Shown piece after piece: positions 9,084 to 15,328 of a stretch of DNA of 18,777 nucleotides. The position numbers and the translations under genes were made by a program. Below the pieces are notes generated by a model. The model saw only the letters and a list, made by a program, of their open reading frames with translations, made no database searches and was not told the origin of the DNA. Source of the DNA: Sulfitobacter sp. (lineage in GTDB: Bacteria > Pseudomonadota > Alphaproteobacteria > Rhodobacterales > Rhodobacteraceae); assembly GCA_024636395.1 (NCBI GenBank), contig JAGXHD010000107.1, positions 1 to 18,777 of the forward strand, in the 5' to 3' direction. How positions within the stretch are numbered: position 1 is the stretch's first letter; each line of letters opens with the position of its first letter.

Positions 9084-9474
9084 AGGACAACTCCGTTTTA
9101 ATGCCGCCCCGTTGACGGCTCAAGCACGCAGCTGGGGTTTCTCCTTTCGCGCCGCGCGGATTTTCACTTCATGTTCTTCAGCAGGTTCTGTTTCTATCTT
9201 TCTGTCTGCTCACAAAAAAGCAGAAAGAAAGACAGAAACTGAACCGCCTAAACCTGCGCTCTTTACCCCTTGGGATCATATTAAATCGCATAAGTAACTG
9301 GACTGATCATCCTCAGGGCAGATGCGATCGCACCCACTGATTTCACATGCGATTTCATCGTCAAAAGCCCGGATATTGAGAGTTGCTTTGCTGCGCCCGC
9401 CATGGCGCTCCTCAACGACCTTACTTTTAGGTAGTTGAATTGGATGGCGGCGAGCGCTGGCGTCTGGTGAACAT
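9084..9474. other. 391-bp gap without a supportable gene, with repeats
   Basis: This stretch separates the recombinase pair from the two small genes. It holds the long hairpin at 9184-9245 (listed separately) and several copies of an ATGCGAT motif: AAATCGCAT at 9283-9291 faces ATGCGATTT at 9347-9355, with a GCGATCGC palindrome between them at about 9324-9331. A - strand frame just left of the hairpin reads IETEPAEEHEVKIRAARKEK before a stop, but it has no start codon and is preceded by a stop inside the hairpin, so it may be a remnant. A weak AT-rich -10 candidate on the - strand lies near 9275-9285; if used, the hairpin would be in the leader of the 125-aa gene. Confidence 0.5.
9184..9245 (-). 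repeat. Long imperfect hairpin (27-bp arms, 8-nt loop)
   Basis: The arms at 9184-9210 and 9219-9245 are complementary at 24 of 27 positions (counted by eye), separated by CACAAAAA. The arms are pyrimidine/purine-biased (TTCTGTTTCT against its complement). There is no T-run beyond the stem on the - strand, so it is not a classical terminator; the T-run is in the loop. It lies upstream of the 125-aa gene. Confidence 0.75.
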
Positions 9475-10770
9475 TTATGACCGGCGTCGCCCGCGGGCAG
9501 ATCGCATTAGGGATTTCGCGCGCCTGCCTGCTTGGCGCTTCTGCTGCTTAACCTGATAGTGGCGAGCAGTCTCACCACCGCCGTCCTGACCGCATAACAC
9601 GAGCGCCATCCAGGTATCGGCATCATCCAGAGCCTCTTCGTGCCATAGGGTTCGGACTATGTGTTCTCCGGTTCCGATGTGCCTCCGCCAGGCCGCGGAA
9701 ACCCAGCCTGCGCCCAGCTTTTGACCGTATTTCGCGAACAGATATTGGCCATTGAGTTCGCGAAGTCGCGTGGCAAGGCTCCCTTCGGAGCGACCGACCA
9801 GAACAACGGCATCCAAAAACGGCGTCAATTCCGGCCACAACTCCGCGACGTAGTCCGAGCCCATTTTTGCGGTCCGCAGATCGACAGTCCAGGTATCCCG
9901 TTCAAATGACCTGGTCAGATGCACGCCGATCTGGAGGCAATGCAAGTCGCCGATGCGCAGGGGGATGTTCACACTCAACGCGATGGCCAGAGCGTCCAGA
10001 GCCAGATCCAACCGCGCTATGCAGCCCGACGGCATCGACATGGCCTCCTGTAAAAGCTCCTCTGAGAGCATCCAGCAATCCAAAATCTCAGTCGGGTTCT
10101 GGATCAGCCACTCTTCCTTGTGCTTGCGCTGGCGCTTTGCGAGCCGGGCAAGCTGGTTCTTTTTGCGACGCATCGCGTTGATGATGTCTGCGTGGTCGTC
10201 TTCGTCGAGCCAGCAGGCGAGGACCATCAATTCTTTCAAGCGGGAGCACCGCGTTATGGGCTTTGTCCCACGGCCCTTACTCGCGGCCAGAAACGCCCTG
10301 ACACATGGCATGTCCAGCGTCGCCTTGCAGCCGACTTCGTTTGCCGCAAACACCAGTTGCCGCGCGGTGCGCTTGAGGTTTGCAATGACTTTTGCGCTTG
10401 GCGGGGTGCGATCATCGAGGGTCATAATGCCACGATCAACCTGAGCTCGCGCGGCTTCCATTTCCTTGATCGCGTGGCACCAGGTTTTTGGGATCTGCTC
10501 GATTGGTACAGACAGCACGGGTTTCTTGCCTGGGATGCGTGGCTCGACGCCCTCCCGCTCCTTCTGCCACCGCTCTGCATTCCGGACGCGCAAGGCCTCG
10601 CGGAGCTCCGGTGCCCAAAGGGGATGTGCGGCTTGCAAAGGGACCATAAGTCTCTCGAGTCGTGACTTGGATCCAAATGCCAAGAACATCTCGCGTGTCG
10701 GTGCGGCGTTCCCCGCCAGATGTGTGTTGAACCGATCAAGAAGTCGGCTCTGTGCGTCAGTGATACTCAT
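9475..10770 (-). CDS. Tyrosine recombinase/integrase, smaller partner (431 aa)
   Basis: The C-terminal third has tyrosine-recombinase signatures: first arginine R272 in IPLRIGDLHCL, beta-hairpin lysine K302 in RTAKMGSD, HxxR at H370-R373 (EHIVR), and nucleophile Y405 in ETARHYQV. The position of the second histidine (usually LGH, 9 residues before Tyr) is occupied by Q395/D396. The N-terminal 250 residues are helical and basic, presumably arm- or core-type DNA binding, with no recognised domain. Its ATG overlaps the stop of the 612-aa recombinase by 4 nt, so both are made from one message. Family knowledge: such enzymes cut and rejoin DNA through a 3'-phosphotyrosine. Working in a pair with the larger recombinase is inferred from the overlap. 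Antisense open frames over this gene are codon-bias shadows. Confidence 0.85.
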   Translation of the reverse strand: MSITDAQSRLLDRFNTHLAGNAAPTREMFLAFGSKSRLERLMVPLQAAHPLWAPELREALRVRNAERWQKEREGVEPRIPGKKPVLSVPIEQIPKTWCHAIKEMEAARAQVDRGIMTLDDRTPPSAKVIANLKRTARQLVFAANEVGCKATLDMPCVRAFLAASKGRGTKPITRCSRLKELMVLACWLDEDDHADIINAMRRKKNQLARLAKRQRKHKEEWLIQNPTEILDCWMLSEELLQEAMSMPSGCIARLDLALDALAIALSVNIPLRIGDLHCLQIGVHLTRSFERDTWTVDLRTAKMGSDYVAELWPELTPFLDAVVLVGRSEGSLATRLRELNGQYLFAKYGQKLGAGWVSAAWRRHIGTGEHIVRTLWHEEALDDADTWMALVLCGQDGGGETARHYQVKQQKRQAGRRAKSLMRSARGRRRS

Positions 10771-12605
10771 GACCGCCCCCTCCCTTTCAGGCGTTTGTTC
10801 TTTGCTGCGCGCAGTTTTGCCCTGGCAGACCGATGCGCCTTGCGTTTATTTATCCAGGCATAGAATTTCCGGACCGTATCGGGATGGTCATCCAGAAGCT
10901 CGGCGGCCTCCTCGATCGCGTTCGGATCCTCGTCCAACACGAAGAACGCGACGGCATGGCGCATTTCGTGGGTATCCAGGTCGAGACCGCAGAATGCCAA
11001 GCCCTCTCCGAGCAGGGCCGTGAAGACGCTTTTCTCTGCTGCGCGATCATTCTTGGGTGAATTGAACAGAAATTCAGACTCGGCATAATTTTTGCCGAAT
11101 GGGTGCTCGGCTATCAGCTTCTCGCGCACGGTCTCGTAGTAAAACTGCAAGATCGGGATCGCTTCGAGCTCAATCTCGCCAGCGATGGGATTGCCGTTCT
11201 TTGTGATTTCCCCGGGAAGATCAAGGCGCGCCTCGCCTTTGAAACCCTCTGGCAGGATGAGCGTTGGGAGATCGCAAAAAACCCGCAGCTTGCGGAGGTT
11301 TTGCTCCCGGAGCGGCTTACCGTAAAGCAAGATAGCCAAGGCTGCTGCGGCGGTCCCGAGCTTCAATGCCCACATACGGTTGTGCTGTGACATTGTTTTC
11401 CAGTCCCGCAGGCGGGCCTGGCTCTCGCGAAATAGCATTTCAGGGGCATCCAGAAGCCGTGTTTGCATCGCGATGTCATTGGCGAAGGCCTCAACACGGC
11501 GGCGTCGTGCCGCCGACATTTTCCCGATTCCCTTGCCGCGTACGGTCGGATGTTTGCGCAGCGCGATCATCTTCTTCTCGGTCTCCGGCGACACATCGCA
11601 ATGCTCAATCGCGATCTGCGTCACCTTAGACACGTAAGAATGCAGCGAGGATGCATCGCTCTTGGGACCCGACATTTCGTCCGCACGCACTTCCTGGAAA
11701 ATGCGGGTTGCGGACTTGATGTGTTTCAGCGTCAGAAGCTCGGACAAGTCGTCGATGTCGTCCGCGTCGATAAGGTCAGCCCGGATCAACGTCCGGTAAA
11801 CCCAGCCGACTGCGTAACCGTAAGCCTTGGCCGAGCTGTCGGTAAAATTCAGCTTGCCTTCTTCCGAGTCATTGCCGAAGGGCTCGTCGTCGAGATCGTC
11901 ATCACTGCCATGGCGTTTAGCTTGCACGTATGCGGCGAAATCTTCCCGCAGGGAAACAGCGGCTTCGGCGGGGAGCCACCCATCATAGCCCGATCTGGGT
12001 GCCTGCTTTTGCGGCGGCTCAGCGGGTGCTGTCGGCAGCAACCCAGCCAATGCGGTTTGGGCGGCGTCAGACATGATGAGCGCATTCCAGACCTCGAGTC
12101 CGCGCAGAAATTGCTTTCGGCTCGCATAGGTTTTACGGTCGCACATGCGATGCACGAATGCCGTGTCAGCGCTGAGTGGCGCGACACCGTCTTCCCTCGC
12201 GGCCGCGACGAATGCGGTGAACGTCATCCAGCCACGCTTTGTCGCCAAGCCCAGGACTGGTGCCTCATCTGTGACAAAGCTCAGGACGATAGGCCACCTG
12301 TCATCGAATTTGGGCCTCTGAACCGGCTGATTTGCGATCCAGCGCTGATACCGTTCGAAAGCCCCGCGTGTTGCGGTCTTCCAAACCCCGAACCTGGTGA
12401 GATCGGCAAATCCGAGCGCAATATAGTCGGCTGCGTTCTCAAAACGCTGGTCGAAGTCATCCGGACAGGCGGGGATCTTGTTCGCGGGCTTCTTGTAGAC
12501 TTTCGGTGCCTTGTTCAGCGCAGCACGTACGGTGTTGAAGTAACTCTTGCTATACCCAAGGTGTGGCACCGCGTCTTTCACGGCGGCGAGATGGTGCGTG
12601 GTCAT
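10767..12605 (-). CDS. Tyrosine recombinase/integrase, larger partner (612 aa)
   Basis: A large tyrosine recombinase. The catalytic set is complete by eye: R433 in GKPLREQNLRKL, K469 in EITKNGNP, H546 and R549 in THEMRH, H574 in DDHPDTV, and nucleophile Y582 in RKFYAW. About 400 residues precede the catalytic domain, much more than in phage integrases, with an acidic linker (SDDDLDDEPFGNDSEE, near 235-250). The ATG at 12605 has an AGGAGA ribosome-binding site about 9 nt upstream. It is the first gene of the leftward operon, and its promoter must lie in the palindrome-rich region 12606-13100. The size pair (612 and 431 aa) recalls TnpB and TnpA of Tn554-like elements (630 and 361 aa), but homology to them is not demonstrated here. 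Confidence 0.88.
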   Translation of the reverse strand: MTTHHLAAVKDAVPHLGYSKSYFNTVRAALNKAPKVYKKPANKIPACPDDFDQRFENAADYIALGFADLTRFGVWKTATRGAFERYQRWIANQPVQRPKFDDRWPIVLSFVTDEAPVLGLATKRGWMTFTAFVAAAREDGVAPLSADTAFVHRMCDRKTYASRKQFLRGLEVWNALIMSDAAQTALAGLLPTAPAEPPQKQAPRSGYDGWLPAEAAVSLREDFAAYVQAKRHGSDDDLDDEPFGNDSEEGKLNFTDSSAKAYGYAVGWVYRTLIRADLIDADDIDDLSELLTLKHIKSATRIFQEVRADEMSGPKSDASSLHSYVSKVTQIAIEHCDVSPETEKKMIALRKHPTVRGKGIGKMSAARRRRVEAFANDIAMQTRLLDAPEMLFRESQARLRDWKTMSQHNRMWALKLGTAAAALAILLYGKPLREQNLRKLRVFCDLPTLILPEGFKGEARLDLPGEITKNGNPIAGEIELEAIPILQFYYETVREKLIAEHPFGKNYAESEFLFNSPKNDRAAEKSVFTALLGEGLAFCGLDLDTHEMRHAVAFFVLDEDPNAIEEAAELLDDHPDTVRKFYAWINKRKAHRSARAKLRAAKNKRLKGRGRS

Positions 12606-12627
12606 GGTCTTTGTCTCCTGAAAAGCG

Positions 12628-12677
12628 GGGGTCGGGCATCGGTGGCCTCACGAGAGGCGCCACCGATGCCTGGCCCC
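12628..12677. repeat. Long palindrome upstream of the recombinase operon
   Basis: GGCATCGGTGGC at 12635-12646 faces its exact reverse complement at 12659-12670, with a 12-nt spacer. Allowing two G-T pairs, the arms extend to 12628 and 12677 (19 positions). It lies only 23 bp upstream of the ATG of the 612-aa recombinase, so it could be an operator, a leader hairpin, or a recombinase-binding site. Confidence 0.7.
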
Positions 12678-12734
12678 AAGCTGCGTTCTGCGTTGGAGAT
12701 TGTTCTTTCTGCCTGATGACAAAATCAGGTTTGT

Positions 12735-12779
12735 TCTCGTTAGCGTCGGTCAGGGCTGGACGTCGATCGCCTAACGAGA
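12735..12779. repeat. 9-bp inverted repeat TCTCGTTAG/CTAACGAGA, 27-nt spacer
   Basis: TCTCGTTAG at 12735-12743 faces CTAACGAGA at 12771-12779. The right arm and its flank (CCTAACGAGAGG, 12770-12781) are nearly repeated in the spacer of the 12628-12677 palindrome (CCTCACGAGAGG, 12646-12657), 124 bp away, followed in both by a GATGC about 9-10 nt later. A shared protein-binding half-site is likely (inference). Confidence 0.5.
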
Positions 12780-12841
12780 GGGGCTGCGGATGCACGTGCC
12801 CGGGCGATGTTCTGCGCTGGAAATAGGTCTGGAAGAAGGTT

Positions 12842-12885
12842 GGCAGGAACCGGCGTTATTCAGGAGAACAACGCCGGTTTCTGCC
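12842..12885. repeat. 44-bp near-perfect palindrome, copy 1 of a related pair
   Basis: The arms 12842-12857 and 12870-12885 match at 15 of 16 positions (core AACCGGCGTT/AACGCCGGTT). The central 12 nt, ATTCAGGAGAAC, can add three more pairs (TTC/GAA) beyond an A-C mismatch. A closely related palindrome with the same centre layout lies at 12967-12996. The position in the divergent intergenic region suggests an operator or recombination site. Confidence 0.75.
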
Positions 12886-12901
12886 TCTTTTGAGGTTGCC
12901 G

Positions 12902-12934
12902 CCCTGCGACATACATACCGGGTATGTGGCAGGG
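12902..12934. repeat. 13-bp inverted repeat with 7-nt spacer
   Basis: CCCTGCGACATAC at 12902-12914 and GTATGTGGCAGGG at 12922-12934 pair at 12 of 13 positions. The centre ACATACCGGGTATGT is itself close to palindromic, so a shorter operator could sit inside. It begins 16 bp after the end of the 12842-12885 palindrome. Confidence 0.6.
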
Positions 12935-12949
12935 GGATCACCTGAATTT

Positions 12950-12996
12950 GGCGCTGTTCGCCTGTTCCCGGCGCTATTCGGCAGAACAGCGCCGGG
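12950..12996. repeat. Overlapping repeats: GGCGCTRTTCG direct repeat and palindrome copy 2
   Basis: GGCGCTGTTCG (12950-12960) and GGCGCTATTCG (12970-12980) are direct repeats with a 20-bp period. GAACAGCGCC (12984-12993) is an exact inverted copy of the first ten bases. The segment 12967-12996 forms a palindrome, CCCGGCGCT/AGCGCCGGG, with the 12-nt centre ATTCGGCAGAAC; it matches the 12842-12885 palindrome at nearly all core positions. Confidence 0.65.
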
Positions 12997-13066
12997 GCTA
13001 CCTAAATATCAGAATCTGCGCGACCCTCATAGATATGGTCAAATTTGCCGGCTGCGCGGAGCGATA

Positions 13067-13094
13067 CTTCCAACTGATTTTGTACCGATATAAT
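13067..13094 (+). promoter_or_regulatory. Candidate sigma-70-type promoter for the 138-aa HTH gene
   Basis: A consensus -10 hexamer TATAAT lies at 13089-13094. The -35 is weak (CTTCCA at 13067-13072, 16-nt spacing). Transcription would start near 13100-13102, giving a leader of about 30 nt before the ATG at 13131. Confidence 0.5.
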
Positions 13095-13100
13095 TCGGAA

Positions 13101-13134
13101 CCATCTCCTCCTCAGCAATTTGGAGGAAACATGG
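13101..13134 (+). promoter_or_regulatory. Leader that can sequester the Shine-Dalgarno and start codon
   Basis: TCCTCC (13106-13111) pairs exactly with GGAGGA (13122-13127), which contains the ribosome-binding site. CCAT (13101-13104) pairs with ATGG (13131-13134), which contains the start codon. The loop is 10 nt. The structure would begin right at the predicted transcript start, so translation of the HTH gene may be restrained by its own leader (inference). Confidence 0.45.
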
Positions 13135-13547
13135 AAAACATACGCAAATCGTCTGGAACAGCCACGATTGAACAGGTAGCGCGGCATTGGGACGTTTACC
13201 GAAATACGGCTGAATCAATTCTCGTAGCCAACAACGTGCCGTTCATCAAAGATGATGGCCCCTTGAAGGTGGAATGGATCGATGTCTGGTCCATTGAAGG
13301 GTGCAGCTATGTGGCCCCGGCGAACTACCCAGGGTACAAAGAGCCGATGTTGCGTGTCGAACGCCTCGGCGTGGCTCCGAGCACTTGCTCTCAGCCAGAC
13401 AGTTACATGTCCCGGGTCAAGCTGAAGCCCTCTGCACTACGCGCGCGTGTGTCGAAGATCGAAAGGCCGATCGTGCGGCTCTCAGCGCGCATACAACGCG
13501 TACGACCTTGCGACCTCGACGCGTTGCTGGATCAATTGCCCGCCTGA
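13131..13547 (+). CDS. Small putative HTH DNA-binding protein, 138 aa
   Basis: The frame is open further upstream, but ATG 13131 has a perfect GGAGG Shine-Dalgarno at 13122-13126 and a TATAAT promoter box just before it, so the 138-residue product is preferred. Residues 12-36 (IEQVARHWDVYRNTAESILV plus NNV) look like an excisionase/MerR-type helix-turn-helix with a following short beta segment. The C-terminal 40 residues are strongly basic (RVKLKPSALRARVSKIER). No membrane or export signal is present. It is transcribed divergently from the twin recombinases across the palindrome array, which fits a recombination directionality factor or a regulator of the operon; this role is inferred from position and the HTH only. 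Confidence 0.65.
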   Translation: MENIRKSSGTATIEQVARHWDVYRNTAESILVANNVPFIKDDGPLKVEWIDVWSIEGCSYVAPANYPGYKEPMLRVERLGVAPSTCSQPDSYMSRVKLKPSALRARVSKIERPIVRLSARIQRVRPCDLDALLDQLPA

Positions 13548-13764
13548 GCCGTTCCGCTGCGGCCCGCCTGATCGCAACTGCCGCGCCCGACGCTGGGCGG
13601 CAGAAACGAGGAAAGGCACAGCGGACATTCACTGTTGAGCTGACCACTGTCCGCAGAACGGGACTTTCCTGCCTTTAAACGAAGGTTGGCTTTCACTGCC
13701 GATGGGACAAAAGCCGTCCCATCGGCTACGCTTATGCGGAAATAGGGCATAAGGATCTTTGATA
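13548..13764. other. Spacer with two hairpins, no gene
   Basis: Two stems are visible. AGGAAAG (13609-13615) with CTTTCCT (13664-13670) encloses GCGGACA (13621-13627) with TGTCCGC (13648-13654). A perfect 11-bp inverted repeat, GCCGATGGGAC/GTCCCATCGGC, spans 13698-13708 and 13716-13726 with a 7-nt loop. The second is a plausible transcription end for the HTH gene, though no T-run follows. Confidence 0.5.
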
Positions 13765-14166
13765 ATGACCGACTTAGAAAAGCTCGATGATGCAAAGCGA
13801 AGGTTTCTTTAGGCAAAACGTGAAATCGAAGCGCTCAGAACCAAGATCTCTCATAGAGAGTGTCCATTAAGCGAAGGCGATACAGTTCAGGTTAGCGATG
13901 ATGGCCGCGAGTTCTCATTCGTTGTTGAGTTAATAACTTACCACCTTGATATGGATGTAATGAACGGAGAGCTGCTTGATCCCGTTGTAGGCGCGGAGAC
14001 TGGATGGGCCGCATCTGGACCAAAAATTCGAAAGGCGGACGGTAAACCCGGTAAGCATCGCTATGCCATCAACAGTGCTGAGTTCAGCTTTGAAGATGAC
14101 CTGTGGGTCTCCCGACCAAAGGGGATCGAAGAAACTCTGGGGATCAGAAAGCTCGATGAAACCTGA
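13765..14166 (+). pseudogene. Hypothetical gene interrupted by one amber codon
   Basis: From ATG 13765, preceded by an AAGGA ribosome-binding site, the frame runs to TGA at 14164 and would give 133 residues, but codon 16 is TAG (13810-13812). Both sides of the stop read as one protein: an N-terminal heptad-like helix (MTDLEKLDDAKRRFL, stop, AKREIEALRTK) followed by a beta-rich domain (SEGDTVQVSDDGREFSFVV, then WVSRPKGIEETLGIRKLDE). No start codon follows the stop until ATG 13951, which would remove half of the domain. I do not recognise the family. The options are a very young pseudogene, a sequencing error, or amber suppression; the first two are more likely. Confidence 0.6.
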
Positions 14167-14216
14167 GTTTGCATGCATCGCGCCTTTCACGCACGTCACA
14201 GCTACGCAGCATGGGC

Positions 14217-14267
14217 TAAAACGGTGGATTTTGTCAGGGACAGAAACGCCTGAGTTTTGTCCAGGTG
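14217..14267. repeat. 51-bp diverged repeat, copy 1
   Basis: About 39 of 51 bases match the segment 16271-16321 in the same orientation (counted by eye). The core 14239-14263 matches at 23 of 25 and has a GACAGAA/TTYTGTC dyad. Read on the - strand, both copies give similar peptides (HLDKTQAFLS here, HVDRTQTFLS in copy 2), which hints at a coding or IS origin. The rest of 14167-14521 holds no supportable gene, apart from the palindrome and terminator listed separately. Confidence 0.55.
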
Positions 14268-14377
14268 CATATGTTCCGAATTCCGCAGAAGGAGGCGGGA
14301 ATGTCCGGCATGGTTGGCGGCCCGGAACTACTTTGAATCATGTTCGCTGAATGTCTCAATATGTGAGCGCATTGGAA

Positions 14378-14389
14378 GCCCGTACGGGC
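14378..14389. repeat. 12-bp perfect palindrome GCCCGTACGGGC
   Basis: A self-complementary dodecamer in the gap between the copy-1 repeat and the terminator of the 177-aa gene. A protein-binding site is possible, but no neighbouring promoter is evident. Confidence 0.4.
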
Positions 14390-14450
14390 CAAGCCAGATA
14401 CACAAAGTTCACAACACCGCCCTTGAATGACGGGGTTAACCAATTAAGAA

Positions 14451-14476
14451 CGCCACGCTGCATAAGCAGCGTGGCG
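14451..14476 (-). terminator. Intrinsic terminator of the 177-aa exported protein gene
   Basis: A perfect 11-bp stem CGCCACGCTGC/GCAGCGTGGCG with a 4-nt loop lies 46 nt after the stop of the - strand gene. On the - strand it is followed by TTCTTAATT; on the + strand by TCGTTTCGTCTT, so it may work both ways. Confidence 0.75.
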
Positions 14477-14521
14477 TCGTTTCGTCTTAGCTCATTCTCA
14501 AAAGACGAAGTTGCAGTCGTG

Positions 14522-15055
14522 TCAGATATTGTCGTCAACTACCAAGGTGACTTCACCGGACGTGGTGGAGTTCACGGCGACAACCTGATCCACCGAGTAT
14601 CCTTCAGCTTCCAGCTTTTCTTTCAGAGCTGCATTTGCTTCAACGCTTGAGCGCAGTTCAGAGATATTCTGGTTCTGCTTGCTCAGCGCATTCTCAAGAG
14701 CGCTGGCATTTTCTGCTGCATTACCTTTCAGGTCAGACATCACAATGATGGTGGCATCTGACGCCGCATCGACACCGGACAACATTTCGGCAGAGACCTC
14801 ACTGGTCTGCAGCCCAGAGATCAGCTGTCCATAGTTCTGGTTCTTAGCATTGGCATTCGCCTGCACATTGCCGTTTTTCTGCGCGGAGGCTGCGGCGTTG
14901 CCGGATGCACCTGTCGAAACATCTGCGCCAACGCTGGCACCCGTGTTGCCACCGACGCTGACGTCACCGTCGACATTGGCTGACTGGGCTATAGCGGCCG
15001 TGGAAAATGTTGTTGCCATCAGAACGGCAGTCAGGGATTTCATGGTCGTATTCAT
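14522..15055 (-). CDS. Exported hypothetical protein, 177 aa
   Basis: Residues 1-23 form a Sec-type signal peptide (MNTTMKSLTAVLMATTFSTA, cleavage predicted after AIA, before Gln24). Residues 25-60 are a low-complexity Gly/Ala/Ser/Val/Asp stretch (VDGDVSVGGNTGASVGADVS) followed by an Asn/Gln/Ala-rich part. Residues about 75-177 look like an alpha/beta domain with a helical middle (NAAENASALENALSKQNQNI) and a C-terminal TTSGEVTLVVDDNI strand. A GAGGAG ribosome-binding site lies about 10 nt before the ATG. No enzyme motif is present. It is transcribed divergently from the SH3/DUF1236 protein, and both are probably periplasmic, suggesting a shared envelope role (inference). Confidence 0.85.
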   Translation of the reverse strand: MNTTMKSLTAVLMATTFSTAAIAQSANVDGDVSVGGNTGASVGADVSTGASGNAAASAQKNGNVQANANAKNQNYGQLISGLQTSEVSAEMLSGVDAASDATIIVMSDLKGNAAENASALENALSKQNQNISELRSSVEANAALKEKLEAEGYSVDQVVAVNSTTSGEVTLVVDDNI

Positions 15056-15174
15056 AGTAGCATCTCCTCAACTCAGCCCAGTGACTCTGGGCGGGGTGAG
15101 TGAGAAACCTTCAATGAGCAACTGTGTTCCGCGAGTACATCGAGACGGCAAGATGCTGCCGAATGCACATTGAT

Positions 15175-15198
15175 GCATACGCAAAGCTTTGCCTATGC
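15175..15198. promoter_or_regulatory. 24-bp palindrome in the divergent promoter region, candidate operator
   Basis: The perfect dodecamer GCAAAGCTTTGC (15181-15192) is flanked by one C-C mismatch and then GCATA/TATGC (15175-15179 and 15194-15198). It has no room for an RNA loop, so a protein operator is more likely. It lies in the 273-bp spacer shared by the two exported-protein genes, in which no other gene is seen. Confidence 0.5.
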
Positions 15199-15328
15199 CT
15201 GTACCAAAGCCCGTAGCCGTACTTACGGCGGAACCAATTCCTGCGCTGGAAGTTTTCAGCTCACATGCCGCAGCGCCACAATTATTGGCTGCAGATCAAC
15301 TGCTGGACGGCTGATAAGGAGAAGTGAG

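Larger units (their letters stand above)
8287..13547. mobile_element. Candidate mobile module: twin tyrosine recombinases, two small genes, divergent HTH gene
   Basis: Five genes appear to belong together: two overlapping recombinases, a coupled pair of small unknown genes on the same strand, and a divergent small DNA-binding candidate, with a 525-bp palindrome array between the two transcription units. The module is bordered by broken genes on both sides (esterase relic to the left, amber-interrupted gene to the right), as is common at insertion hot spots. I found no matching terminal repeats, tRNA target or target-site duplication, so the limits given are just the outermost genes. No phage, conjugation or resistance genes are present. 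Confidence 0.45.

Noticed and set aside
9184..9245. Hairpin as an integron attC site
   Set aside because: No RYYYAAC/GTTRRRY boxes at the ends, no cassette array, and the recombinases are not of the IntI type by eye.
8908..9297. 129-codon + strand frame across the hairpin region
   Set aside because: It overlaps the 125-aa gene in antisense, and the remainder runs through the hairpin arms; no start signal.
9953..10665. Two + strand open frames of 163 and 181 codons opposite the 431-aa recombinase
   Set aside because: Antisense shadows of a supported gene, with no start signals or family features.
11463..12716. 417-codon open frame on the + strand opposite the 612-aa recombinase
   Set aside because: It lies antisense to a gene with clear catalytic motifs, has no ribosome-binding site or recognisable domain, and is explained by GC-rich codon bias.
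12924..13130. Upstream extension of the HTH gene to a GTG start (207 aa)
   Set aside because: It would run through two palindromes and the TATAAT promoter box, and it lacks a ribosome-binding site, whereas ATG 13131 has a perfect one.
15170..15328. Upstream extension of the SH3/DUF1236 gene to 15170
   Set aside because: It would bury the signal peptide inside the protein and read through the 24-bp palindrome; ATG 15329 has AAGGAG and starts a clean signal peptide.
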